A stretch of DNA of 64,000 nucleotides from Lysobacterales bacterium. Lineage in GTDB: Bacteria > Pseudomonadota > Gammaproteobacteria > Xanthomonadales > SZUA-38. The translations under genes were made by a program, and so were the position numbers. Below are positions 24,829-33,125 of this stretch, piece by piece (position 1 is the first letter of the stretch; each line of letters starts with the position of its first letter). Under the pieces are notes generated by a model, which was not told the origin of the DNA, did no database searches, and worked only from the letters and a program-made list of their open reading frames with translations. The stretch lies in NCBI GenBank assembly GCA_030065125.1, contig JASJDM010000012.1, forward strand, positions 84,718-148,717, given 5' to 3'.

Positions 24829-26991
24829 CTAGTTATCGGCCGGGTTTTCGGCCAGTTCGGATTTCAGGTACGCAGCAGCCTCATCGGGGTCCAGCTGGCG
24901 GGCGAACAGGGGCACCGCAAAGCTCAGCTGCTGTCCCTGCTGTTTAACCACGAAAGCCAGGCGCAGCCGCTGCAGCGAGGCCTGGATGTCCGTGGCCTCC
25001 CATCGCCCGGCGAAGCGCTCCAGCAGGTCAGCCAGCAGCAGTTCACCCCGGCTGGCCAGCAGGTAAACGATGGCGCGATCGATCTGGCAGGCCCCGGCAT
25101 CTCCGCTGAGCCGGGTCCAGCCGCTCAGGGCATCGTGAACGGGTTGGGAGCGAAGGGCTGTTTCCAGCTGGCCTGCACCGATGACATCCCGGCCCGCCCC
25201 CAGCCGTTCCAGGCACTCCTGGCAGATGATGGCGATCAGGTTGGCCCGTCCGCCGCTTTCCATCACGATTTCATCCACCAGGGCTTCCTGGCCAAAGCGA
25301 ATGCCCAGCACGCCCAGGGGCTCAGACGCCAGCCGTCGGCAGGCCTCGGGCTCCAGGGCGCCAATGGTCAGAACCTCGCCAAAATTGCGCACCGGGGACT
25401 GGTAGTTCAGCGTCGCGGCGGCATAGAGTTCCCAGAATCCAGCGAGCACGAAATGACAGCGCCCTTCGTCGCTGATGGCCCGCAGCGCTGCCAGCTGCTG
25501 ATAGGCGGTCCTGGCCTCGTGGGCCATGAACAGATCCGCCTCGTCGATCAGCAGCAACAGCCTGCCGTCGCTGGCGGTGCCAGCCAGGGCCTCCAGCACC
25601 TGATCGAGGTCCTCGGCGGGTTCCAGGCCCAGCAGCGTGGCCAGGCGGGGCGCCAGCCGGTGATCCCGCAGGGACACGTACAGGCAGCGGGTATCAGGCT
25701 GGTGCTCCAGTTGACGTTGCACCGCTTTCAGCAGGCTGGTCTTGCCCAGTTGCCGCCCTCCCACTACCAGGTAGTTTCCCGGTTCGCGATTGATGATCCG
25801 GGTCAGGATCTGCTGTCGCCCGAAAAAAGCCGAGGGCCGGGTGATGCCCCCGCGGGTCTGGTAGGGGGAAATACGGGTAATGGGTAGCTGCCGGGCCAGG
25901 GTCCGGACCAGTGATGCCTGAGGTTCAGGTCCCAGCAGGATTTCCGTTTGTACGGCGGGGTCGAGACAGGCGAATAACTGCGCGCTTTGCCGGCAGAACG
26001 CCTCCAGTTCCGGGCTGGGCGCATCGGCAACAACCAGCATGACGTTGAGGGCGGTCTGCTGGGACTGCAGGTACTGGACCAGCTCGCGACCGCGCAATCC
26101 GGCCTCTGGGAAGTAAACCACCACCTGCTGCAGGCTGACCGGCAGGTCCCGCACGAAGCGCCATTCAAAGACCTCGCCGCGAAGATCCCAGCGGCTGGCG
26201 ATCTCTGACCTGGCCTGCAGCCGCAGGGCCAGCAGTTCCGACCGCCGGGCCGGGCGCTGATCCATATAGCTGGCCGCCTCCGACCAGTCCTGCACGTCGA
26301 CGCCGGCCAGGTTCAACAGGGTATCTCTGCGCCGCAGAAGTCCAAGCACCCGGTTCAACCGGGGCAGCTCGGGCGCGGGTATTCGAAGCAGCCGTGCCGG
26401 GTCCCGCTGGATGGGCCGAACCAGCGGGTTGGCGAACCACAAAATGCCGCCGAGCACCAGGATGGTGGCAATGGACAGGCCCAGGGCCCAGCTGAGTATG
26501 GTGATCGGATCCGTAAGAGGTTCCCGCCGGCAGATCTCCGGCAGCAGCCGGTCGGGCCAGGCACCCTGCACCTCGCAGGTCCAGCGGCGGCTGCCCGGAT
26601 CCATGGTCAGGGTCAGCTCGGACGCGAGCAGCGCTTCGTCCAGGAAACCCATGCGCCGCAGGCGCGCGCGGAACTGGTTGGGCGGTACCGGCTCCAGCAG
26701 AGTGAAATTCGTGCGGTCGTTGCCGAAACCCATTTTTTCCAAGGGATTTTCATCCGGGCCCATGGGCAAAGCGTCGCTCAGCAGGGACTGGGCGGCCCGG
26801 ATTTCACTCAACGCCGCGGTGACCAGGGTGGTTTCCTCGGCATTCGAAAAATACAGGGCCCGGGTGAAGGGGTTCAGGTATGGAACCAGCACGGCGCTGA
26901 TCAGCAGATAGCTGATCACGACGATGACGAACAGTCGCCACCAGCGTACGCCGGGCCTGTTGGAAGCCGATTTCAGAGGTCGTCGGACCAT
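24829..26991 (-). CDS. Membrane-anchored P-loop (STAND/AAA-like) ATPase
   Basis: 720 residues. A membrane helix lies at about residues 20-38, a roughly 125-residue extracytoplasmic region follows, and a second helix lies at about 166-187, so it has a sensor-like topology. The cytoplasmic part contains a middle alpha-beta domain (about 270-370; QQVVVYFPEAGLRGRELV, NVMLVVADAPS) and then an Orc/STAND-like ATPase introduced by SAFFGRQQILTRIINRE. Walker A is VVGGRQLGKTSLL (about 411-419) and Walker B is LLLLIDEADLF (about 479-487); FVLAGFWELY is a sensor-1-like strand. A winged-helix-like tail (RAIVYLLASRGELLLADLLERF) closes it. It overlaps the preceding HTH gene by 19 bases. It is probably the active ATP-driven switch of a three-gene system; what it senses or does is unknown. 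Confidence 0.82.
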   Translation of the reverse strand: MVRRPLKSASNRPGVRWWRLFVIVVISYLLISAVLVPYLNPFTRALYFSNAEETTLVTAALSEIRAAQSLLSDALPMGPDENPLEKMGFGNDRTNFTLLEPVPPNQFRARLRRMGFLDEALLASELTLTMDPGSRRWTCEVQGAWPDRLLPEICRREPLTDPITILSWALGLSIATILVLGGILWFANPLVRPIQRDPARLLRIPAPELPRLNRVLGLLRRRDTLLNLAGVDVQDWSEAASYMDQRPARRSELLALRLQARSEIASRWDLRGEVFEWRFVRDLPVSLQQVVVYFPEAGLRGRELVQYLQSQQTALNVMLVVADAPSPELEAFCRQSAQLFACLDPAVQTEILLGPEPQASLVRTLARQLPITRISPYQTRGGITRPSAFFGRQQILTRIINREPGNYLVVGGRQLGKTSLLKAVQRQLEHQPDTRCLYVSLRDHRLAPRLATLLGLEPAEDLDQVLEALAGTASDGRLLLLIDEADLFMAHEARTAYQQLAALRAISDEGRCHFVLAGFWELYAAATLNYQSPVRNFGEVLTIGALEPEACRRLASEPLGVLGIRFGQEALVDEIVMESGGRANLIAIICQECLERLGAGRDVIGAGQLETALRSQPVHDALSGWTRLSGDAGACQIDRAIVYLLASRGELLLADLLERFAGRWEATDIQASLQRLRLAFVVKQQGQQLSFAVPLFARQLDPDEAAAYLKSELAENPADN

Positions 26992-28193
26992 TGCTCACAA
27001 ACCGCCAGGCCGGCCCGGCGGATGGCCTCGCAGCGCCATACCAGAAAGCGGCCGTCGTCAAAATCCCGGGCCGCGATCAGGTTCTGCCAGAACAGGGTGC
27101 GCCTCAGCGGTTCCACCAGGTAGGGCCGCGCCGGTCCCAGGCGATCGCTGGACAGAGCATCGAACAGGGATTGGCGCAAGGTAGGGTCACTGGCGAGCGG
27201 GGCGAACGCCTGCCACAGGCGCTCGCTGTCAGCGAGGCGATGTTCAATGTCGGGGACGGGGATATCGCGGGCCTGCAGCGCCAGGGCCTCCTGAATCAGT
27301 CCCGGGTGACCGCCACACAGCGGAATCAGGGACGCCGCCACATCTTCGCTGACGGTTTCCTGGCCCATTTCCCGGGCCAGCAGGTTGACTTCGGCGGTAC
27401 CCGGCTCGGGCCAGTAGCTGACCTCGGCGATATTCAGCAGCGACAGGTCGCCGCTGCGAAACTTGAGATCCGCCAGCGCAGGACCGCCGCACAGCAGTAG
27501 ATGCAGCTTCCCCGCGTACATTTCGCTGAGGCTGCGGAGGATGCCTGCCAGTTGCTCGCGCAGCTCGGCGTCCCCCTGTTCGAAGCGGCTGACCAGGCAG
27601 AACAGTCGTTCGGCGTTCTGCAGCCGGCCTTCCAGGCCCGCCTCGAAGGCGAAGTCAGAATCGACGTTCAGCCCGCACTGTTCACCGATCAGGCGAAAGT
27701 ATTCATCCCTGGCGGCATGTACGCTGAACGGCGGCTGGATATGGATGACCTGGTCTTCGCCATAAAGCCGGCCGGCCATGGCCAGCAGGGAATCCCGGCA
27801 GGGTGGTTGCCCCCAGCCGGCCTGGCTGAGCAGCAGCTTGATGGAGTAGGGCGCCAGTCGCGCCAGCTGATCGAACAGATGATCCACGAAGGGGCTCTTT
27901 CCCAGCTCCGAGGTGCCGGCGTACTCGGGCTCGAACCGGGCAGCGACCAGGAACGCGTTGGTCTCATCTTCAGTGAGTCGCAGGTAGCGGGCGCAGTCAA
28001 GCACCCGGTCCCGGTGTTTACGGCTCGGCATGGAGTAGCCGTGGCGCCAGTTGTTCACCGCCTCTCGGCTCATGCCGATTTCGTTGGCTACGCCGTTGGC
28101 GCTGGCCCTTATGCGACGCATGTGAGCGGTCAGCAGATCACAGAATTCCAACCATGTCCCCTTTGCAGCGGTTGCGGTGCCGGCCTGGATCAA
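26973..28193 (-). CDS. HTH protein with degenerate NTPase-like domain
   Basis: 406 residues if the TTG at 28193 is used; a TTG at 28148, after AAAGGGGAC, also fits. Residues 20-95 form an XRE/Cro-like helix-turn-helix (ASANGVANEIGMSREAVNNWRHG). The remainder looks like the same ATPase fold as its neighbour, with strands LLLCGGPALADL and a TGGHP-like LCGGHPGLIQEAL. However, the Walker A position reads SQAGWGQPPCRDSL without the Gly-Lys-Ser/Thr, and the Walker B position reads LFCLVSRFEQ. ATP hydrolysis is therefore unlikely. It overlaps both neighbours (TTGA with the gene upstream, 19 bases with the ATPase). I infer a DNA- or partner-binding regulatory subunit of the ATPase. I do not recognise a described family with this architecture. 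Confidence 0.75.
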   Translation of the reverse strand: MIQAGTATAAKGTWLEFCDLLTAHMRRIRASANGVANEIGMSREAVNNWRHGYSMPSRKHRDRVLDCARYLRLTEDETNAFLVAARFEPEYAGTSELGKSPFVDHLFDQLARLAPYSIKLLLSQAGWGQPPCRDSLLAMAGRLYGEDQVIHIQPPFSVHAARDEYFRLIGEQCGLNVDSDFAFEAGLEGRLQNAERLFCLVSRFEQGDAELREQLAGILRSLSEMYAGKLHLLLCGGPALADLKFRSGDLSLLNIAEVSYWPEPGTAEVNLLAREMGQETVSEDVAASLIPLCGGHPGLIQEALALQARDIPVPDIEHRLADSERLWQAFAPLASDPTLRQSLFDALSSDRLGPARPYLVEPLRRTLFWQNLIAARDFDDGRFLVWRCEAIRRAGLAVCEQWSDDL

Positions 28194-28921
28194 AGCAGAA
28201 TCGCCCTGACCACCAGCGCCCAGGCACCCAGCAAAACAGCATACTTGACTGCCGTGACCAATGCAGAGCCGGGCTTATAGGGCTCCGCCTGCAGGACCAC
28301 CATCAGCTGGGGCGTGCGCAGGCGGCTCACCAGCACCATGCCGGCCAGGGCGCACAGAATCCCTCCAACGATGCTGACGCCCCAGGGTCCCAGGAAATCC
28401 AGTATCCAGACCAGCATTCGCTTGATGCCCTGGCGTCGGCCACTGACGTCCACCGGGTCGCCGCCCTGGACCTGGACGGCGGCCGCCGCCAGCAGCCAGG
28501 TCAGAATACCGAAGGCGGTCAGCGTGGCCAGTGAGGCAAACGCCGCGCGTGGGCGGCTGTAGGCATCCACGAACTCGCTGAAGCGGCTGGAGGTCGCCTG
28601 TTTGAGGGCGCTGAAAATACTATCCCGGGTGTCACGGTCGTGCAGGGACAGGCAGTCGTTTTCTTTTTCCTTGCCCTCGCGATAGAACAGCTCGACATCG
28701 TTGTCGTCATTGCGATCGATGCGCACCCGGGTCAGCCGGCGAAGGGGAATATGGGTGGCTTTGTCCCCGAAAATGCTGTCGGGCATGGCGCCATCGTGAA
28801 GCTGACTGGTGGCGTCCTGGGCTGCCTGGTTTTCCATGTCCTGGTAGTAGAGGGCCTCCGGGGTCAGCGCGACCACGCGAAAATCCTGGTTTCTCTCGTC
28901 AATCCACACCTGGGTGCTCAT
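28190..28921 (-). CDS. PH-like membrane protein, first gene of the ATPase operon
   Basis: 243 residues. AAGGAGA lies seven bases before the ATG. The N-terminal 120 residues are polar and beta-rich: VWIDERNQDFRVVALTPEALYYQD, then IPLRRLTRVRIDRNDDNDVELFYREG, then a closing helix DSIFSALKQATSS. This is the shape of a bacterial PH-like domain reading out a membrane or ligand. Three hydrophobic segments follow (about 128-150, 175-200, 222-242). The role is unknown. It is the promoter-proximal gene of the overlapping operon with the HTH protein and the membrane ATPase, so it is probably a membrane subunit of the same system. An inverted repeat lies upstream. Confidence 0.72.
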   Translation of the reverse strand: MSTQVWIDERNQDFRVVALTPEALYYQDMENQAAQDATSQLHDGAMPDSIFGDKATHIPLRRLTRVRIDRNDDNDVELFYREGKEKENDCLSLHDRDTRDSIFSALKQATSSRFSEFVDAYSRPRAAFASLATLTAFGILTWLLAAAAVQVQGGDPVDVSGRRQGIKRMLVWILDFLGPWGVSIVGGILCALAGMVLVSRLRTPQLMVVLQAEPYKPGSALVTAVKYAVLLGAWALVVRAILL

Positions 28922-28970
28922 GGCCGTCTCCTTTAGTTGGTTTTACATGAGCCCATGGTGCGGAAATGTG

Positions 28971-29022
28971 GTCCAGTGCCCCATCACCGTCTTGTCCGGA
29001 GCACCAGGCCGGGGCACTGGAC
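28971..29022. promoter_or_regulatory. Perfect 12-bp inverted repeat in a divergent promoter gap
   Basis: GTCCAGTGCCCC at 28971-28982 and GGGGCACTGGAC at 29011-29022 are exact inverted copies separated by 28 bases. They lie between the divergent starts of the PH-like gene (28921) and the BNR lipoprotein (29117). The repeat could be an operator, possibly for the operon's own HTH protein, or a hairpin in a leader. Confidence 0.55.
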
Positions 29023-29116
29023 AGATTGTCAACCAGCCGGACTCCCGTCGGGACGCTTTAGCCAGGATCCGGCCGCGCGTGGCAAGTAGGCTGAAGTCAC
29101 TCCATACTGCTGGAAC

Positions 29117-31000
29117 ATGGCTATGCAACGATTCGTACTCACAATCTGTTGGCTCATCGGGGTGGCTGCCTGTGCCGGGGAGGCGCCGTCGGGACCCTGG
29201 CCGCCCTTGAAAGATGCGGACCTGCCGTTCCAGAACCACACGCCACAATGGCCCGGCGAAGTCAGTACCGGCATTGCCAGGGGTGACCGGCTGATCATCG
29301 CCGACGAGTACGGCGTCTATCGCAGCGATGACGGCGGGCGCGGGTGGGCTCGTCTGAAAATGCCCAGCAACAGGAGGATCCTTGAGCTGGCCAGTTCGGA
29401 GGACGGCCAGCAGGTGATCGCCGTGGCGCGTCACGGCATCGCCTACCACTCCGGAGACGGCGGCAAGAGCTGGACACTGAGAAAGCTTTACGACGATCTG
29501 CCGATAGACATGCGGCAGCTTCGGCAGAGCTGGGAAGGCTTTGGCTTGAGCCAGGTACGCATCAGCGGGGATTTCCAGAACTGGCTGCTTGTGGGGTTTT
29601 GTGAGGGCTTCATCAGCCGCGACGGCGGTGAGAGCTGGTTGCGGCTGACCGGAAACGAAGACCTGGGCAGCTGGGACCACTATGACCTCTGCCTGAACGA
29701 GATCGTCCTGGACGAGCATTTCGAACCCGTGTTTGCCACGGTCGATGTTACCGGTCGGCTGGCTGCCGCGGATTACGTGTTCGCCAACCGGGGAGATCAC
29801 TGGCAGGAGCTATGCACCTTCGACGCCGTGGCGATGTTTATCAAGTCCGTTGTCGACTGTAACGAAGTCGAGGACATTCGGGACAACGCCGGGCTGTTTG
29901 GCCAGTACCACGAGAACCTGCTGCCGTGGCCCATGGATGTGGACCCGGAGGCCGCCGTGTTCGAGCAGCACCAGCTGGTTGTCAATCCCGTCGGCGCCCG
30001 CCACTTTCCCTCGCAGCTGATCGGCAACGAGGAGGGTACGACCTGGTTTTTCAGCTACAAAGGCATTGCCCGCAGCACCGATGGCGGAGGCAACTGGCAA
30101 ACCATGATCGGTGGCATACCGGCGCCCGAGCGCCAGGTCCGGACTTCGGAGACTGAAGTGTTGGCGCTGTGGGACGACCAGGTTTTCTGGAGCGCCAACG
30201 GGACGGTCTGGCAGCGCGAGCCGTCGGTGGACTATGTTTACGCCTTCGAGGACCTGGGTGACGCGGCACTGGTGGCGGCCCGGCAGGGGGTGCTGCGCAT
30301 CAGTGCCGGGCGCCGGATTGAAAAAGTCAGCGACGAGACCGTCTACCGGCTGGAGCAAAACCCGGGTGTGGTCTGGGGTCTGGGCAGCGAACTGCTGCTG
30401 GCGAGCAGCGACGGTGGACTGACCTGGCAATCGACACCCACCCAGGCGGACAGCTCCCAATGGCTCTGCGCAGGTGTCTGCCTGGTGACCGATGACTGGG
30501 GGAAAGTCTGGGAAGTCGCGCTGGAATCGTCCGGCCTTGAGCTGTCTGTGGTGGGTCAGTTGCCCCAGGAAATCGGCGAAGACGACTGGATTGACAGCCC
30601 CGCTGCGGCAGACGACCTGTCCATGGTGGTGGTGGGAGTTCGCGATGGTCTGCAGGACCTGGTACAGGTGTACATCTCTACCGACCTGGGCCGAAACTGG
30701 GACACATTTCCCAGAAAAATCAGGGATATCGAGCATATCCTTTTCCCGGGCCCCGGTATTGCCCTGGTGGAGGGCGCCGGTGAAGTGCACTGGATTCGGG
30801 ATGCAGGAATGACCTCCGAAAGGTCGCCGGTTCCCACCGAGGCTGGCGTTGCCTGCGTCCCCGGCCCCGGGCAGATCGTGCTGGAAACCTGGGACGTTCA
30901 TCCGCGTTGGCCCGACGAGGATGCGCAATACATTGTCTATACGCGGGACATGGGAGAAAGCTGGTGGACCATGCGATCCGAGCAAAGCGTTTGCCCCTGA
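29117..31000 (+). CDS. BNR/Asp-box repeat lipoprotein
   Basis: 627 residues. The signal peptide MQRFVLTICWLIGVAAC ends in a lipobox (GVAAC), so the mature protein is probably lipid-anchored at Cys19 (ATG 29117; ATG 29123 also possible). Asp-box motifs S.DGG..W recur: YRSDDGGRGWARL, YHSGDGGKSWTLR, ISRDGGESWLRL, ARSTDGGGNWQTM, ASSDGGLTWQST, ISTDLGRNWDTF and YTRDMGESWWTM. Together they predict a sialidase-like or photosynthesis-assembly-like six- or seven-bladed propeller, without the catalytic residues of sialidase being evident. Probably faces the periplasm or the cell surface. The next gene, a pilin-like lipoprotein, starts within or just after its stop codon, so the two are likely co-translated. 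Confidence 0.83.
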   Translation: MAMQRFVLTICWLIGVAACAGEAPSGPWPPLKDADLPFQNHTPQWPGEVSTGIARGDRLIIADEYGVYRSDDGGRGWARLKMPSNRRILELASSEDGQQVIAVARHGIAYHSGDGGKSWTLRKLYDDLPIDMRQLRQSWEGFGLSQVRISGDFQNWLLVGFCEGFISRDGGESWLRLTGNEDLGSWDHYDLCLNEIVLDEHFEPVFATVDVTGRLAAADYVFANRGDHWQELCTFDAVAMFIKSVVDCNEVEDIRDNAGLFGQYHENLLPWPMDVDPEAAVFEQHQLVVNPVGARHFPSQLIGNEEGTTWFFSYKGIARSTDGGGNWQTMIGGIPAPERQVRTSETEVLALWDDQVFWSANGTVWQREPSVDYVYAFEDLGDAALVAARQGVLRISAGRRIEKVSDETVYRLEQNPGVVWGLGSELLLASSDGGLTWQSTPTQADSSQWLCAGVCLVTDDWGKVWEVALESSGLELSVVGQLPQEIGEDDWIDSPAAADDLSMVVVGVRDGLQDLVQVYISTDLGRNWDTFPRKIRDIEHILFPGPGIALVEGAGEVHWIRDAGMTSERSPVPTEAGVACVPGPGQIVLETWDVHPRWPDEDAQYIVYTRDMGESWWTMRSEQSVCP

Positions 31001-31401
31001 CCGGGAGACTACTGGGCATGGTCACTCTGCTGGGGGTGGCGGGGTGCTCCAACCACAGCGACGATCGCGCGCGCAGCGAGGTCTTTGACGCCATGAGCGG
31101 CGCCACGGAGGCGCGGCTGTTCGTGACCCAGCTATACATGATGGAAGGCTCGTTTCCCGACGGCGACGACATCGCATCGATGCAGCTGATGCCACCGGGC
31201 GGGGATCGCTACACCCGGAAGATCGAACCGGGTACCGGTGTTATTACCATCACTTTCACCGATGCCGCCGCGGGTCCGATCCGGGGCAAATCGTTGCGCA
31301 TCGAGCCCCTGGACCAGGCCGGTGATCTGGATTGGCGCTGCAGCAGTGACGACCTGGACGAGGAATTCGTCCCTGCCGTGTGCCGAGGACACTCCGGGTA
31401 G
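30991..31401 (+). CDS. Lipoprotein with type IV pilin-like soluble domain
   Basis: About 136 residues from a TTG at 30991, overlapping the BNR gene by ten bases; ATG 31018, ten bases after GGGAG, is the alternative but leaves a very short signal. PLTGRLLGMVTLLGVAGC is a lipoprotein signal peptide with lipobox GVAGC. The mature part looks like the globular half of a PilA/PilE-type pilin: an amphipathic helix (ARSEVFDAMSGATEARLFV), then EGSFP, a strand GVITITFTDA, GKSLRIEPL, DLDWRCSS and the closing FVPAVCR. The two Cys in DWRC and AVCR match the pilin disulfide. The prepilin peptidase site and hydrophobic spine helix are absent, so it cannot enter a pilus in the normal way. Function unknown. 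Confidence 0.65.
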   Translation: MPLTGRLLGMVTLLGVAGCSNHSDDRARSEVFDAMSGATEARLFVTQLYMMEGSFPDGDDIASMQLMPPGGDRYTRKIEPGTGVITITFTDAAAGPIRGKSLRIEPLDQAGDLDWRCSSDDLDEEFVPAVCRGHSG

Positions 31402-31422
31402 TTGCGGAAACGGGTGGCCACA

Positions 31423-32964
31423 ATGACGATGAAAGAGCTTTTGCTGCTACCTTGCCTGCTGGCCGGACTGGCACTGTCGGGAGCGGCCGCTGCCGCGGGT
31501 GACCATCCAGATGACTGGGTGGAGGGCTCCCAGGCCGCGGACGACGGCGCAACCCGGGATTTTTACAACCGCGCGGCCAGCCTGCCGTGGGCCAATTTTC
31601 TGGGAGACTGGCATGACGCGGCGGGTACACCCCAGGGCGATGTTCCCTACGATTCCGTCAGCATGGTCGACGACGACGTGGCCGAGTACATTCAGTGGGA
31701 TGTGACCACGCTGGTGGAGGAATGGCTGAACGGGGTGTATCCCAACCGCGGCCTGCTGCTGCGCAACACCAGTTCCGGGGCAACTCACCGGTTCTACAGC
31801 CGCGAGCACCCCACGCCGTCCCAGAGGCCAGAGCTGGTGGTGAACACCAGCGGCGGCAGCTTTGTGCTGACACCCCAGGCCGACACCTACCTGGCATCTT
31901 CGACCTTCCAGGGATTTGGTGATGACGATGTGCTGCAGACCGCGGGGGACTCCCGGGTCAGCCTGCTGCGGTTTGACCTGGCCGGAATTCCAGATGGTGC
32001 CACGCTGCTGTCGGCCGGTCTTCGGCTGTTTGTTTTCGCCGAATTCGGCGCCGGCGAGCTGGGGGTGTTCCGTTCCAGCCAGGGTCACAGCGAACCCCCG
32101 TCACTGCCTGTTGCGGGCATTGCCGGCCAGTACTTTCTGGACCAGGGTCTCGAGAACCATCCCGCCGTAATCCAGTTTACTGATTTCGAGGACGCCACCT
32201 GGGGTTTGGACTGGAGCTACGGCACCACGGCCAGCACCCTGGATCGGGTCACGGCGGACAGCGCAAACCTGTTTCAGAGCTTCGACCAGACCGCGCTGCG
32301 TGCCCGGGTCCCGGCGGGTGGCAACACCGCGTTGAACGTGGGCTATCGGTTCGAGCAGGAAACCGGGTCCGAGCCGGAGGAGATCTACTTCCGCTATTAC
32401 CTGCGTTTCGGCGACAACTGGTCACCCATCGCCGGCGGCAAGCTGCCCGGAATCGCCGGTCGCTACCCGGGAACCGCCCTCGAAGGTGGCTGGGGCGGGC
32501 GGCGCTCCACCGGCAGCAACGGCTGGTCCGCACGCGGCCTGTATCGCATCAATCCGCCGGCGGGAAATACGTTCGAAGAGCACGTGCCCACGGGCAACTA
32601 CGTGTACCACGCGGACATGGGCGGCAGCTTTGGCGACAATCACCTGTGGCAGAACGATCACCGCGGGCTGCTGAGAAAAAACCGCTGGTACTGCGTGGAG
32701 ATGTACCTCCAGCTCAACACACCAGGCCTGAATGATGGCGTGCTGCGCGGCTGGATCGACGGGCGGCTGGCCTGGGAAAAAACCGACTGGCGCTGGCGCG
32801 ACATCGGTTCACTGAACATCCAGGAGATCTGGCTCAACGTCTACCACGGGGGCACCACCGCCTCAGCACAGGACATGCACGTCTACCTGGACCACGTGGT
32901 GATTGCCAGCCAGTACATCGGTCCGGCCGTCACGGATGGAATTTTCGTCGACGGCTTCGAATAG
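31423..32964 (+). CDS. Secreted DNRLRE/polysaccharide-lyase-like protein with IFVDGFE tail
   Basis: 513 residues from ATG 31423 (ATG 31429 possible; the frame extends to TTG 31402). The signal peptide ends in AAAAAG. Residues 20-145 end like a DNRLRE domain (IQWDVTTLVEEWLNG, NRGLLLRN, FYSREHP). A second, shorter DNRLRE-like start follows (LTPQADTYLASS, LLRFDLAGIPDGAT). The C-terminal 260 residues resemble the polysaccharide lyase 14-like jelly roll: YFRYYLRFGDNW, GGKLPGIAGRYPG, GWGGRRSTGSNGWSARG, NRWYCVEMYLQLNTPG, DGRLAWEKTDWRWRD. Cleavage of a uronic-acid polymer is plausible but unproven. The very last residues are DGIFVDGFE. Probably exported to the surface or medium and related in purpose to the xylanase downstream. 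Confidence 0.8.
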   Translation: MTMKELLLLPCLLAGLALSGAAAAAGDHPDDWVEGSQAADDGATRDFYNRAASLPWANFLGDWHDAAGTPQGDVPYDSVSMVDDDVAEYIQWDVTTLVEEWLNGVYPNRGLLLRNTSSGATHRFYSREHPTPSQRPELVVNTSGGSFVLTPQADTYLASSTFQGFGDDDVLQTAGDSRVSLLRFDLAGIPDGATLLSAGLRLFVFAEFGAGELGVFRSSQGHSEPPSLPVAGIAGQYFLDQGLENHPAVIQFTDFEDATWGLDWSYGTTASTLDRVTADSANLFQSFDQTALRARVPAGGNTALNVGYRFEQETGSEPEEIYFRYYLRFGDNWSPIAGGKLPGIAGRYPGTALEGGWGGRRSTGSNGWSARGLYRINPPAGNTFEEHVPTGNYVYHADMGGSFGDNHLWQNDHRGLLRKNRWYCVEMYLQLNTPGLNDGVLRGWIDGRLAWEKTDWRWRDIGSLNIQEIWLNVYHGGTTASAQDMHVYLDHVVIASQYIGPAVTDGIFVDGFE

Positions 32965-33125
32965 ATTCCCGTGGCCACTCCATCCCGCTGACAAGGCCGC
33001 CGAGAGAAAGGCGAAACCATTTTCTCAATCATCCACCGGGCGCCCACTTTTTCGGGTACTCTTATGTTTTAAGCCCGCGGCTGGAAAGCACTCGATCCAG
33101 TCCCGGGCAGATTCAGAAACGACCG

